From an uncultured Lachnospiraceae bacterium (GTDB taxonomy: Bacteria > Bacillota > Clostridia > Lachnospirales > Lachnospiraceae), in NCBI GenBank assembly GCA_902783395.1, contig CACZRA010000140.1:1-8355 (forward strand): 8,355 bases of DNA, given 5' to 3'. The notes below the pieces were generated by a model. It ran no database searches. It had not been told where the DNA came from and worked only from the letters and a program-made list of their open reading frames with translations. Made by a program: the position numbers and the translations under genes. This document shows positions 1-6,726 of the stretch, piece after piece (position 1 is the first letter of the stretch; every line of letters begins with the position of its first letter).

Positions 1-1148
1 ACGTTTCCAATATCATAACGGGATCCGAGGAGAATTATTACATAAGCGAGGCAGTGCCGGGACAGCGCTTCACTCTTCCCGGAGGCAATATACTTGACGC
101 CGATGTCTGGGTGAATGAAAGGGATGTCATCACAAGGGATGAGACAGACCGTATGCTCCTTGAAAACGCCGAGGATATAAGGGTCGAGACGGACAGGCTC
201 GGCAATACGTCGGCGGTGTATGTGAGATGGCATGAGACCGACAGCTTCCTCAACGTGGCGGACAGAAGAAGCTATATGATAGACAGGCTTACAAGCGAGC
301 TTATTTTCTCCGACGGCATAAAGGCCGACATCCCGAGAGTAACGGATGATATCAGCGTGAAGGTCAGAGTGAGGGCGAGCGACGGTGAAGCCGGGAACGT
401 GGACGTATACTCGATAAACCAGACCGCGAGGACGGAGCTCTATATCGACAGGATCTACAATCCCGTAAGGGCTTACGGCGGCAGCAACATGGAGACTACG
501 AGCGAGGCACTGCGCCGCGGCGCAAACCTTCTCTACGGGCGCGGAAGGCTGGTCTCGACGAGCGATTATATATTTACGATACTTGCCTTTTCAAAAAGCA
601 TAGACAAGGCGGCCTGCATACCCGGGGAGACGGTGGACGGAGGCGGCAGTCCCGCTGACATCTCCTTCGTGCTCCTTATGAGGGACTTCATGGAGGGATC
701 CTTCTCCTTCCACAGGATAGCGGCTCCGCTCAAAAATCATCTGATAGAGAGCGCGTCCATGACGATATCCCCGGAGCACGTTTTCATCGTGGAGCCCGTA
801 TTCGTAACGGTGACGGTAAGGGTATGGGCGGAGGTCAGAAGCATGGATGACAGCTTCGAGACCCAGAGTCTTATCATCCGGACCTTAAATGAATATCTGG
901 ATCCGGTATCGAACGAGGAGAACGAGGGCTGGGATATAGGCGTCATCCCGAAGAAGTCACAGATCATGATGAGGCTCGGAAGCTTGAGGAGCCATGCGGT
1001 GATAAAGAACATGTCAATTATAGCGGCCTATGTGGACAAGGACGGAGAGCACGAGATGGATATAGCGGATCTTAACGTGAACCCCTTCATGGTGGTGCGC
1101 TCCGGCGAACACAAGGTTACCATCCTGATCCAGGGGGAGCAGGAGTAG
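1..1148 (+). CDS. Baseplate J-like wedge protein of a contractile injection system (5' partial)
   Basis: This frame is open from base 3 with no stop upstream, so the gene begins before the window. The GTG at 54 is not needed as a start, and 381 C-terminal residues are visible. The product should be a structural baseplate wedge component, related to phage gp6/baseplate J and to Afp11-type proteins. Two family signatures support this. The first, at about 225-325, is a Trp, then FLNVADRRSYMIDRLTSELI, then F-S-D-G, which matches the W...dF...dRhY..Dr.tG...FGDG pattern of 'putative baseplate assembly proteins' (TIGR02243-like). The second, at about 460-590, is NPVRAYGG followed by an E-A-L-R-R-G segment and a GRLVSTSDY segment, the usual NP..a.GG...E.....rP..l...R.vT..DYe pattern of baseplate J. 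The C-terminal tail is beta-rich, typical of the family. No catalytic role is expected. The next gene starts 18 bases downstream and is also J-like, so the two probably form paired wedge subunits. Family assignment is by motif recognition; the exact Afp equivalence is inferred. Confidence 0.85.
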   Translation, partial: VSNIITGSEENYYISEAVPGQRFTLPGGNILDADVWVNERDVITRDETDRMLLENAEDIRVETDRLGNTSAVYVRWHETDSFLNVADRRSYMIDRLTSELIFSDGIKADIPRVTDDISVKVRVRASDGEAGNVDVYSINQTARTELYIDRIYNPVRAYGGSNMETTSEALRRGANLLYGRGRLVSTSDYIFTILAFSKSIDKAACIPGETVDGGGSPADISFVLLMRDFMEGSFSFHRIAAPLKNHLIESASMTISPEHVFIVEPVFVTVTVRVWAEVRSMDDSFETQSLIIRTLNEYLDPVSNEENEGWDIGVIPKKSQIMMRLGSLRSHAVIKNMSIIAAYVDKDGEHEMDIADLNVNPFMVVRSGEHKVTILIQGEQE

Positions 1149-1154
1149 GATCAG

Positions 1155-1160
1155 AAGGAG
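1155..1160 (+). promoter_or_regulatory. Ribosome binding site for the TTG start at 1167
   Basis: AAGGAG lies six bases upstream of TTG 1167. This ideal spacing supports TTG as the true start, because no ATG or GTG nearby in this frame has comparable spacing and the conserved N-terminal motif of the product begins soon after. Confidence 0.75.
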
Positions 1161-1166
1161 AGATAA

Positions 1167-3263
1167 TTGCTCAGGATAGAAGAGACAAAAAGCAGGACGT
1201 ATGAGGAGAGAATGACGGATGCCGTAGCGGCCATCCCGCTGATATGCGAGGAGTGGACCAATCATAACGCTTCGGATCCGGGCATCACCATACTTGAAAA
1301 CCTCATACTCTTTCAGGCACTGCAGGGATCGAGGATCACCGAGATAAACGATGCCACTAAAAGGGCGCTGCTCAAGATGGCGGGCTTTACCCCGGGAAAA
1401 GGAAAGTGCGCGAGGATGCTCCTTTCCGCAGAGGGCGCGGGACGCATGCATATCCATGCCAACCAGCGTTTCAGCCTCGGAGAGCTTGTATTTGAGACAA
1501 GGAAGCCCGTCGAGGTCGGGGGCTGTCATCTCAAGGCGGTATATTCCTTCTATGGCGGCAAATACCACGACAGCAGCACTCTTACGGACAGGGCCATCAA
1601 TATCCCGGTGCGCATATTCGGGGATTCGCCGCAGGTCGGTGACGGGATCTATTTCATCTGCGACTCTCTGCCGGAGGAAGGGGAGGAGACCTCCTTCTAT
1701 ATCAGGATAGACCAGAGGGAGGGCAGGAATGCGCTCTTTGACAGGGCGGACAATATATTTGCGGCGTTAAAATGGGAGTTTTATACGACAGAAGGCTTCA
1801 AGGAGCTTAAGGTAAAGGACTTCACGGGGGCGCTGCTCTCCAGCGGAGAGATAAAGCTCAGATTTCCCGAGGGAGAGCGTGAGATATACAACGGACTTGA
1901 TACAAAGGGCTACTGTATCAGAGCCACGCTGACAAAGGCGGAGTATGATGTTAAGCCCAGGCTCATATCTGTGGATGCGTTTTTATTCGAGGTGTGGCAG
2001 AAGGATACAATGGCACTGTCGCTTTCCTTCCAGCGCACCGAAAGAGTGCATGTGAAGAGCCCCATCGCGGACGAAGGCTATATCCTCTGCTTCGGGAGAG
2101 AGGCGAGGAGCGAGTCATACAGACGCTATGAGCTCGCGGTCACGAAGAATCAGAACGGCAGGTACTGCCTTTATGAAAAGGGAGAAAACGGGACCTTTAC
2201 GCTGACCTTTGACAAGAGGATCTACGGCTTTGAGCCCGCAAAGGTAAAGGAAGCCGTGAGGGTCGTGCTCTATACCGAGGAGGTCATGAGACAGTATCAT
2301 GTGGGCAGGGTCTTAGGCTATGACGATCAGGAGATAGAGCTTCCCTTCTCGCATATCGTACCCGAGAGCTTCAGCCTTATAGCGAAGAGGACGGATGACA
2401 ACGGCGAGGAATACTTCGATTTCGTGCGTCCGGGCAAGAGATCCGAGGGAGCCCTCACCTACCACCTTATGGAGGGTGACGGCAGGATGGTGATAGAGGA
2501 TGCCGGAGACTTCATAGGGGCCGAGCTCTACATAGGCTCGCTTGCCGTGACGGAAGGGCCGAAGGGCAACGTCAGGGCGGGCAATCACTTTGTGGCCGAG
2601 GGCCTCGGCAGGACCTTTTACAATCCGGGACCCGGCAGGGGCGGTGCCTTCAGGGAGAAGCTTGAGGATGTAAGGACCAGATTCAGACAGGATGTATATA
2701 CGCCCTATACCTGCGTTACGGAAAATGACTACGAGGTGGTGACGGCGCAGACACCGGGGCTATGCATAAAGAAGGTCCATGCGGTCATGGACGAGCTGCA
2801 GAATATAGTACATATCTCGGTGATGCCGGGAACGGATGAGGAGTTTCCGCACCTTTCCGAGGAGTACAGGGGTGCGATAGCAAAGACGCTTTCGGAGAGA
2901 AGACTCATAACGACAAGGTTTATGATCATGCCTCCCATCTATGTGGGGGTGTCCGTAAGGGCCACGGTCTATGTGAAGAGGCATTTCACGGACTGCAGGG
3001 AGCAGATAGAGAGCAGGCTCAGGGAGATCCTCAATTACAGGGAGAGCGACAAGAACTTCGGTGAACCCCTTACCTTTGAGGAGGTATTCTCGGGAGTGGA
3101 GGAGCTCCCGTGCGTCGAATATGTTTATGAGCTCTTTATAAGACCCGACAACCTTAAGTATGCGGTGCTCAGGGAATCAAACATATATCCCGCAGAGAAC
3201 TGTCTCCTTTATCCGGGACAGATAGATATAGAGATAATCACTTATTCTTCGAGAGGCGTATAG
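1167..3263 (+). CDS. Putative baseplate assembly protein (second J-like wedge protein)
   Basis: This 698-residue protein should be a large baseplate wedge subunit acting in the cytoplasm during assembly of the injection particle. The N-terminus carries EEWTNHNASDPGITILENLI (about residues 28-47), a near match to the eWTdhn.sDPGitLlE signature of CIS and phage putative baseplate assembly proteins (TIGR02243-like). It is followed by a segment ending KMAGFTPG, like the family's 'l.l.G..p' segment. The C-terminal third has the J-type pattern: YTPYTCVTENDYEVV (about 512-526), then PPIYVGVSV (about 589) and a helical stretch before a final beta segment. The middle (about 130-500) is beta-rich and divergent, with no motif I can name. 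It uses a TTG start with a strong ribosome binding site, 18 bases after the preceding J-like gene and 18 bases before the next. The two neighbours may correspond to Afp11/Afp12-like roles; which is which cannot be settled here. The length is in the usual range for these proteins. Confidence 0.85.
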   Translation: MLRIEETKSRTYEERMTDAVAAIPLICEEWTNHNASDPGITILENLILFQALQGSRITEINDATKRALLKMAGFTPGKGKCARMLLSAEGAGRMHIHANQRFSLGELVFETRKPVEVGGCHLKAVYSFYGGKYHDSSTLTDRAINIPVRIFGDSPQVGDGIYFICDSLPEEGEETSFYIRIDQREGRNALFDRADNIFAALKWEFYTTEGFKELKVKDFTGALLSSGEIKLRFPEGEREIYNGLDTKGYCIRATLTKAEYDVKPRLISVDAFLFEVWQKDTMALSLSFQRTERVHVKSPIADEGYILCFGREARSESYRRYELAVTKNQNGRYCLYEKGENGTFTLTFDKRIYGFEPAKVKEAVRVVLYTEEVMRQYHVGRVLGYDDQEIELPFSHIVPESFSLIAKRTDDNGEEYFDFVRPGKRSEGALTYHLMEGDGRMVIEDAGDFIGAELYIGSLAVTEGPKGNVRAGNHFVAEGLGRTFYNPGPGRGGAFREKLEDVRTRFRQDVYTPYTCVTENDYEVVTAQTPGLCIKKVHAVMDELQNIVHISVMPGTDEEFPHLSEEYRGAIAKTLSERRLITTRFMIMPPIYVGVSVRATVYVKRHFTDCREQIESRLREILNYRESDKNFGEPLTFEEVFSGVEELPCVEYVYELFIRPDNLKYAVLRESNIYPAENCLLYPGQIDIEIITYSSRGV

Positions 3264-3281
3264 CAGGGAGATACGTAGGAA

Positions 3282-4382
3282 ATGCCAAGATACAGTATCA
3301 AAAAGAACAGGATAAAAAGCGGATGCGTTACGGGCTTTGACGTGACGGAGGATGTGAGGCTTGTATACAGCCCTGATTCCATGTATCACGGCATCTTTCT
3401 GCGCGGCATAGACGGCGGAGATACGGGCAGAGGCTGGGGCAGATTGTCTTTTGATGCAAAATGCTCCGAAAATATGATATACTCTGTGTATGTTTTTGCG
3501 ACTGACGTAAAGGAAAGACGGCGGGAGGACAGAGCTGAGATCTTTGATCTCGATGTTTTCCTGTCTGATGAGACCGTAGAGGTTCCGGAGAAGATATCGC
3601 TTTTTAAGAGGCTCGGTGCCAAAAGGCATGTGGGCTCCGGCGATATCCTGATGTATGACCTTGAGGGCAGATATCTCTACGTGGCGATAGAGGCCATGGG
3701 TGAGGGGGAGCTTACGATATCGTCTCTTTCGGTGGACAGCGAGGGAGATAACTTCATGGCTACCTACCCCGAGATATACAGGGAGAGGAACAGCTTTCTT
3801 CACAGGTATCTTTCGGTATTTTCCAGTATCTACAATGATTACGGGATCGATATCGAGAACCTGCCGAAGATCCTGGATCTTGATACCTGTCCGGAGGAGC
3901 TCCTTATCACATACGGGGGCTGGATGGGCATAGATCTTAAGGGAGGCTTCCTCGAGGTGGATGTACTCCGGGATCTGGTGAAGGAGGCATATTCCCTTAA
4001 CAGGATGAAGGGCACCAAGCGTGCCATGGAAAGGATACTTGAGATCATCCTCAGAGAGCCTGCCATCGTCATAGAGCACAATCAGGTCAGGAGCTGGATC
4101 CAGAACGACAACCTTGAGGTTCCGGCCAACTTCAAAGCCAAGGGGATATACGATGTGACGATCCTTGTGAAGAAGCATCTGACTGAGGAGCTCAGACATC
4201 AGATATTTTTTGTGCTTGATCAGTTCAAGCCTGTGAGGACGAGGATAAATATATCCCAGCTTGACGAGACGCCTACTACGGATTCCAATACGTACCTTGA
4301 TGTGAACTTCGTTCTTCCGAGTGAGAGCGGGGCTGTACTGGATGAGGACTTTGCGATGGACGGGACTATAGTACTTGGATGA
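3282..4382 (+). CDS. CIS phage-tail protein (P2 gpI-like / TIGR02242-like)
   Basis: This 366-residue protein should link the baseplate wedge to outer tail or fibre components. Residues 161-330 carry the family pattern: a start of YPEIYRE, F-L-H-R-Y-L around 172-177, ENLPKILDLDTCPEELL at 192-208, then GGWMGIDL, and K-G-T-K-R-A-M-E around 243-250. This follows the order LP..yr.....fl.rfl....d....i..lp...d...ap..fL.wLa.wlGl......kr.....a....rRGT..gl seen in eCIS and phage tail proteins. A P-V-R-T-R segment near 317-321 matches the usual conserved end. The first 155 residues are a beta-rich domain I do not recognise. The last 35 residues are rich in Asp, Thr and Val and may be flexible. ATG 3282 is preceded by AGGGAG at 3265-3270, a rather wide 11-base spacing. 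The gene follows two J-like baseplate genes, the standard context. The stop overlaps a possible in-frame upstream TTG (4375) of the next gene, but a better start exists for that gene. Confidence 0.85.
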   Translation: MPRYSIKKNRIKSGCVTGFDVTEDVRLVYSPDSMYHGIFLRGIDGGDTGRGWGRLSFDAKCSENMIYSVYVFATDVKERRREDRAEIFDLDVFLSDETVEVPEKISLFKRLGAKRHVGSGDILMYDLEGRYLYVAIEAMGEGELTISSLSVDSEGDNFMATYPEIYRERNSFLHRYLSVFSSIYNDYGIDIENLPKILDLDTCPEELLITYGGWMGIDLKGGFLEVDVLRDLVKEAYSLNRMKGTKRAMERILEIILREPAIVIEHNQVRSWIQNDNLEVPANFKAKGIYDVTILVKKHLTEELRHQIFFVLDQFKPVRTRINISQLDETPTTDSNTYLDVNFVLPSESGAVLDEDFAMDGTIVLG

Positions 4383-4417
4383 GCTTTTGTCCGAGAAAGC
4401 AATATATATTCACAAAG

Positions 4418-4424
4418 AAAGAGG
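4418..4424 (+). promoter_or_regulatory. Ribosome binding site deciding the STAS gene start
   Basis: AAAGAGG ends seven bases before ATG 4432. It favours this ATG over the upstream in-frame TTG at 4375, which would add 19 residues before the STAS fold and has no good binding site. Confidence 0.7.
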
Positions 4425-4431
4425 TTTTTCA

Positions 4432-4731
4432 ATGTATATTGAAGAGGTAAGCGGAGAAGGTTGTCTCCAGATAAATGTAGAGGGAAAGATAGATTCCTTA
4501 AGCAGTGAGGAATTTCAGACTACGTTGCTCAAGGGTTTTCAGAAGAGCAACAATATAGTGCTCAATATGGAGAAAGTACCGTATATTTCCAGCGCGGCGC
4601 TGAGGGCGCTGACTCTGGGGCATAAGACTGCGAGCTCCAAGGGAGGGAAGCTCACACTGATAAATGTACAGCCGAGCGTGTCCGATGTATTCAGGACCAC
4701 GGGCTTTGACAAGATGCTTGATATCAAGTGA
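4432..4731 (+). CDS. Single-domain STAS protein (anti-sigma-factor-antagonist-like)
   Basis: The product has 99 residues and is entirely one STAS domain of the SpoIIAA/RsbV type, a soluble cytoplasmic switch protein. Visible features are a first strand (CLQINVEGKID, residues 11-21), a helix, the strand NIVLNMEKVPYI (41-52), the switch loop with Ser53-Ser54, then Ala-Ala-Leu and a helix. The last part is KLTLINVQPSVSDVFRTTGFDKML, a very typical STAS C-terminus in which the protein returns to a strand and then a final helix. In SpoIIAA the phosphorylated Ser58 sits in D-S-S-G-L. Here the loop is I-S-S-A-A-L, so Ser54 is the likely equivalent and the protein is probably phosphorylatable, although the Asp and Gly are replaced. 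It sits between CIS structural genes and a membrane HATPase-domain protein, so that neighbour is a candidate kinase or partner. No sigma factor or PP2C phosphatase is visible in the window. The role in the injection system is inferred. Confidence 0.85.
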   Translation: MYIEEVSGEGCLQINVEGKIDSLSSEEFQTTLLKGFQKSNNIVLNMEKVPYISSAALRALTLGHKTASSKGGKLTLINVQPSVSDVFRTTGFDKMLDIK

Positions 4732-4760
4732 TTCTGGGAGTTTTTGGGATAACAGTCAGC

Positions 4761-4766
4761 AGGGAG
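4761..4766 (+). promoter_or_regulatory. Ribosome binding site for the membrane HATPase gene
   Basis: AGGGAG lies 11 bases before ATG 4778, the same wide spacing as at the tail-protein gene. It supports ATG 4778 rather than upstream in-frame starts that would overlap the STAS gene and add a non-hydrophobic 38-residue leader. Confidence 0.6.
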
Positions 4767-4777
4767 AAAGCGTTACA

Positions 4778-5674
4778 ATGTCTAATTTACAAAAGGTTCT
4801 TCTGGTAGGTTCCTGCATATTCTTTGCAGCCACGGTTTACAGTCTGTTTAATTTAGAGATCTATCTGATCATATTATTCTTTCTTTTACACAGTCTGTGC
4901 CTTATCCTGTTTGCGTTCAAGACGATCTCGAGTGCGAGACAGGATGAGAGGTTTATGGAAACACTTCATCAGGATGTAGGCATGGAGATAGCCGAGAAGG
5001 AAAATGAGATCACAGAGCTTACTGAGCAGCTGACGGAGCTTGAAAATGATCTTAACGAGGCACGGGATGAGAACGAGGCGCTCAAAAAGGACAATGAGCG
5101 TATGAGGACCGGGCTCTCGGAGCTTGAGCATGAAAAAGCCGTATATGAGGCCAAGCTCAATGACCGCAGCGCGTCTGCGGAAGCCCAGGTCAGGGGACTG
5201 CTGCCTCCGCTTGAGGAAAATCCGGACGGCAGGGAGACCGTAAATATCATCGCGATCGCAAAGGAGGCGACGGATGAGCTCATGGACAGCGCAAAGGCAT
5301 CGGGGCTCCACATAAGCGTATCCTCGCAGGGAGACACTCTTCTCGTAAGGGCCGACCGCAACCGGCTCATCACTCTTTTCAGGAATATCATCGACAATTC
5401 GATAAAATATATGCGCCGTGCGGGATCCCTCGTCATCACGATATCCACGATAGGAGACGATATCTTCATCGTGCTCAAGGATACGGGAGAGGGTCTTAAT
5501 GAGGACGAGACGAAGCATATATTCGAGCTCAATTATCAGGGCTCCAACAGGATAAGCGGCAACGGTCTCGGTCTTGCCCAGGCAAAGGCGATAGTGGAAA
5601 GCTACGGCGGTACCATATACGCGAAGAGCACAGAGGGCAAGGGAATGGGCATATACATACAGCTCCCGGCATAA
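4778..5674 (+). CDS. Two-TM coiled-coil protein with histidine-kinase-type HATPase domain
   Basis: The product has 298 residues. Residues 6-22 and 27-47 are hydrophobic and should form a membrane hairpin with almost no extracellular loop, so it is unlikely to bind an external ligand. Residues about 55-128 are charged heptads rich in Glu, Leu and Lys, a long coiled coil. Residues about 153-298 form a GHKL/HATPase_c domain: N-box N203-x3-N207 (FRNIIDNSIKYM), G1 box D235-T-G-E-G-L, G2 box G261-N-G-L-G-L, and the final G-K-G-M-G-I-Y-I-Q-L-P strand typical of sensor kinases. The ATP-binding residues all look intact. What is missing is a convincing DHp/HisKA domain: there is no H-E/D-L-R-x-P box. 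The closest is His64 in L-H-Q-D-V-G, loosely like a HisKA_3 H-box, but it sits right after the membrane and is followed by coiled coil. The protein may be an orphan histidine kinase, or an ATPase/serine kinase acting on the adjacent STAS protein. No response regulator is nearby. Its first 120 bases are noticeably AT-richer (TTA and TTT codons) than the flanks. Confidence 0.8.
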   Translation: MSNLQKVLLVGSCIFFAATVYSLFNLEIYLIILFFLLHSLCLILFAFKTISSARQDERFMETLHQDVGMEIAEKENEITELTEQLTELENDLNEARDENEALKKDNERMRTGLSELEHEKAVYEAKLNDRSASAEAQVRGLLPPLEENPDGRETVNIIAIAKEATDELMDSAKASGLHISVSSQGDTLLVRADRNRLITLFRNIIDNSIKYMRRAGSLVITISTIGDDIFIVLKDTGEGLNEDETKHIFELNYQGSNRISGNGLGLAQAKAIVESYGGTIYAKSTEGKGMGIYIQLPA

Positions 5675-5684
5675 GGATAAGGCA

Positions 5685-6500
5685 ATGGACAGAAATTCGG
5701 CAAAAAAGATCCTTATAGCAGTGATGGTGTTTTATATCCTGATATCCGTACTCGGCGTGGGCTTCTTAAGCCTCTCGGGATCCATCTTCGCAAAAAGGGG
5801 TGAGATAAAGTTTACCGATCATATAAAGAGTCTCTTTTCGTTAGGAGAGGACGAGTTGGAAGAGACGGAGGAGGAGTATGATCCGGGGAACAAGCTTGAG
5901 GGACTTGATGCCCTCAATACTCCCAAGGAAGAACCGGCTTCCGGTCCCATGACACCTGCTGAGCCGGAGCCTGTCGAGGCACCGGAGGAGGTGCCGTCAG
6001 AGCCTGAACCTGATATACTGCCCGAGGAGGTATCCGAGCCCGAAGAGGAGCCCGAGCCCGTCCCGGAGGAGCATTATTATTCATTTAAGTCCAATAATAC
6101 GGACACCAGACTCCGCATGAGGGAGGAGCCTGACGAATCCTCGCGTATCGTATATGAGCTTAAGCCCGGGACCACAGGCTATGTGATAGAGCTCGGGGAT
6201 GAATGGTCCAAGGTCTCGGCCTACGGGAACAAGGGCTACTGCGCGAATGAATTTCTTACGATGACGGAGATATCCAAGGAAGAGTACGACGAGCTCGTGA
6301 AGAAGACCGACGAGGCAAAGAGCAGTACGACGAAGAAGACGTCTGCCTCTTCCACGGTCGATCCTGCGGTGCAGGCCGCGCTGGACGCCGCGGCACTGGC
6401 GAGTGTCCAGACACAGGCTTCGGATGCAGGGGCTCCCCCGGCAAATGCCGATGCACAGGCAGGAACGGGAACTGCGGAGGCCGTGCCGGATGCGCCTTGA
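5685..6500 (+). CDS. Membrane-anchored SH3b-domain protein with Pro/Glu-rich stalk
   Basis: The product has 271 residues. The basic N-terminus (MDRNSAKK) followed by a hydrophobic segment at about 9-35 predicts a signal anchor with the N-terminus inside and the rest outside. No lipobox or clear signal-peptidase site is seen. Residues about 54-130 are acidic and then rich in Pro-Glu repeats, a likely extended stalk. Residues about 131-193 form a bacterial SH3 domain: TRLRMREEPDESSRIVYEL, then KPGTTGYVIELGDEWSKVSA and N-K-G-Y-C-A-N-E-F-L, closely matching the L.vRs.Ps..s.vi..l..G..v.v.....gW.kV...g..GYv...yl pattern. Cys186 replaces the usual Val. SH3b domains often bind peptidoglycan or cell-wall peptides, so a wall-facing role is likely. 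The C-terminal 70 residues are Ala/Ser/Thr-rich and low complexity. The start has an AAGGATAAGG binding region overlapping the preceding stop (gap of 10 bases), so co-expression with the HATPase gene is expected. Its role in the CIS is unknown; envelope anchoring is my inference. Confidence 0.8.
   Translation: MDRNSAKKILIAVMVFYILISVLGVGFLSLSGSIFAKRGEIKFTDHIKSLFSLGEDELEETEEEYDPGNKLEGLDALNTPKEEPASGPMTPAEPEPVEAPEEVPSEPEPDILPEEVSEPEEEPEPVPEEHYYSFKSNNTDTRLRMREEPDESSRIVYELKPGTTGYVIELGDEWSKVSAYGNKGYCANEFLTMTEISKEEYDELVKKTDEAKSSTTKKTSASSTVDPAVQAALDAAALASVQTQASDAGAPPANADAQAGTGTAEAVPDAP
6476..6480 (+). promoter_or_regulatory. Ribosome binding site inside the SH3b gene
   Basis: GGAGG lies nine bases before ATG 6490. 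It supports a separate start for the 78-residue gene whose first codons overlap the end of the SH3b gene. Confidence 0.6.
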
Positions 6501-6726
6501 TGACAGACTTGCCGAGGATCAGAAAAGAGCGGCCATAGCGGCTTCGAAGGAACCGTATTACGCCGAGGAGCCGGACTGGCTCATATATATGGAGAGAGAA
6601 AAGAAGCCGTGGCTTAATAAGGACAAGGGTGTTTTTACCGAGACTGATAAAAAGTCAATAAATAAAGCGCCGTCGGTCTTTGAGGCCGGGGCTCTTTTTG
6701 ACACAGGTAAGAAGGATGGCGATTAG
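6490..6726 (+). CDS. Small hydrophilic protein of unknown function (78 residues)
   Basis: I do not recognise this protein. It begins at ATG 6490, overlapping the SH3b gene by 11 bases, which suggests translational coupling. The frame stays open upstream, at least back to 6403, but those codons give an Arg/Met/Gln-rich sequence typical of an out-of-frame reading of the Ala-rich SH3b tail, so the shorter form is preferred. The product is highly charged, with no membrane segment or signal peptide. It opens with an acidic/basic helix (RLAEDQKRAAIAASKE), then P-Y-Y-A-E-E-P-D-W-L-I-Y around 22-33 and a Lys-rich stretch, and ends in K-K-D-G-D. Its position immediately before the CIS ATPase and after the membrane module suggests a small adaptor, but nothing in the sequence proves it. 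An alternative is that it is the true C-terminal end of the SH3b protein, separated by a frameshift. Confidence 0.65.
   Translation: MRLDDRLAEDQKRAAIAASKEPYYAEEPDWLIYMEREKKPWLNKDKGVFTETDKKSINKAPSVFEAGALFDTGKKDGD

Noticed and set aside
54..56. GTG as the start of the first baseplate gene
   Set aside because: The frame is open to the window edge, has no good binding site before this GTG, and the family's proteins have much more sequence upstream, so the gene is simply truncated.
3177..4199. Long open frame on the minus strand (340 codons)
   Set aside because: It lies wholly antisense to the tail-protein gene, whose product has clear family motifs. Its translation shows no recognisable domain and is explained by the skewed codon use of the plus-strand gene.
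4375..4431. Extended STAS protein starting at TTG 4375
   Set aside because: It would overlap the tail-protein stop, add 19 residues before the fold, and lacks a ribosome binding site, whereas ATG 4432 has AAAGAGG at seven bases.
4732..4777. Possible terminator between the STAS and HATPase genes
   Set aside because: There is a short T-run but no stable inverted repeat before it, and the next ribosome binding site begins within the gap.
4886..5532. Overlapping minus-strand frames across the HATPase gene
   Set aside because: They lie opposite the coiled coil and the HATPase domain, whose N, G1 and G2 boxes make the plus strand certain.
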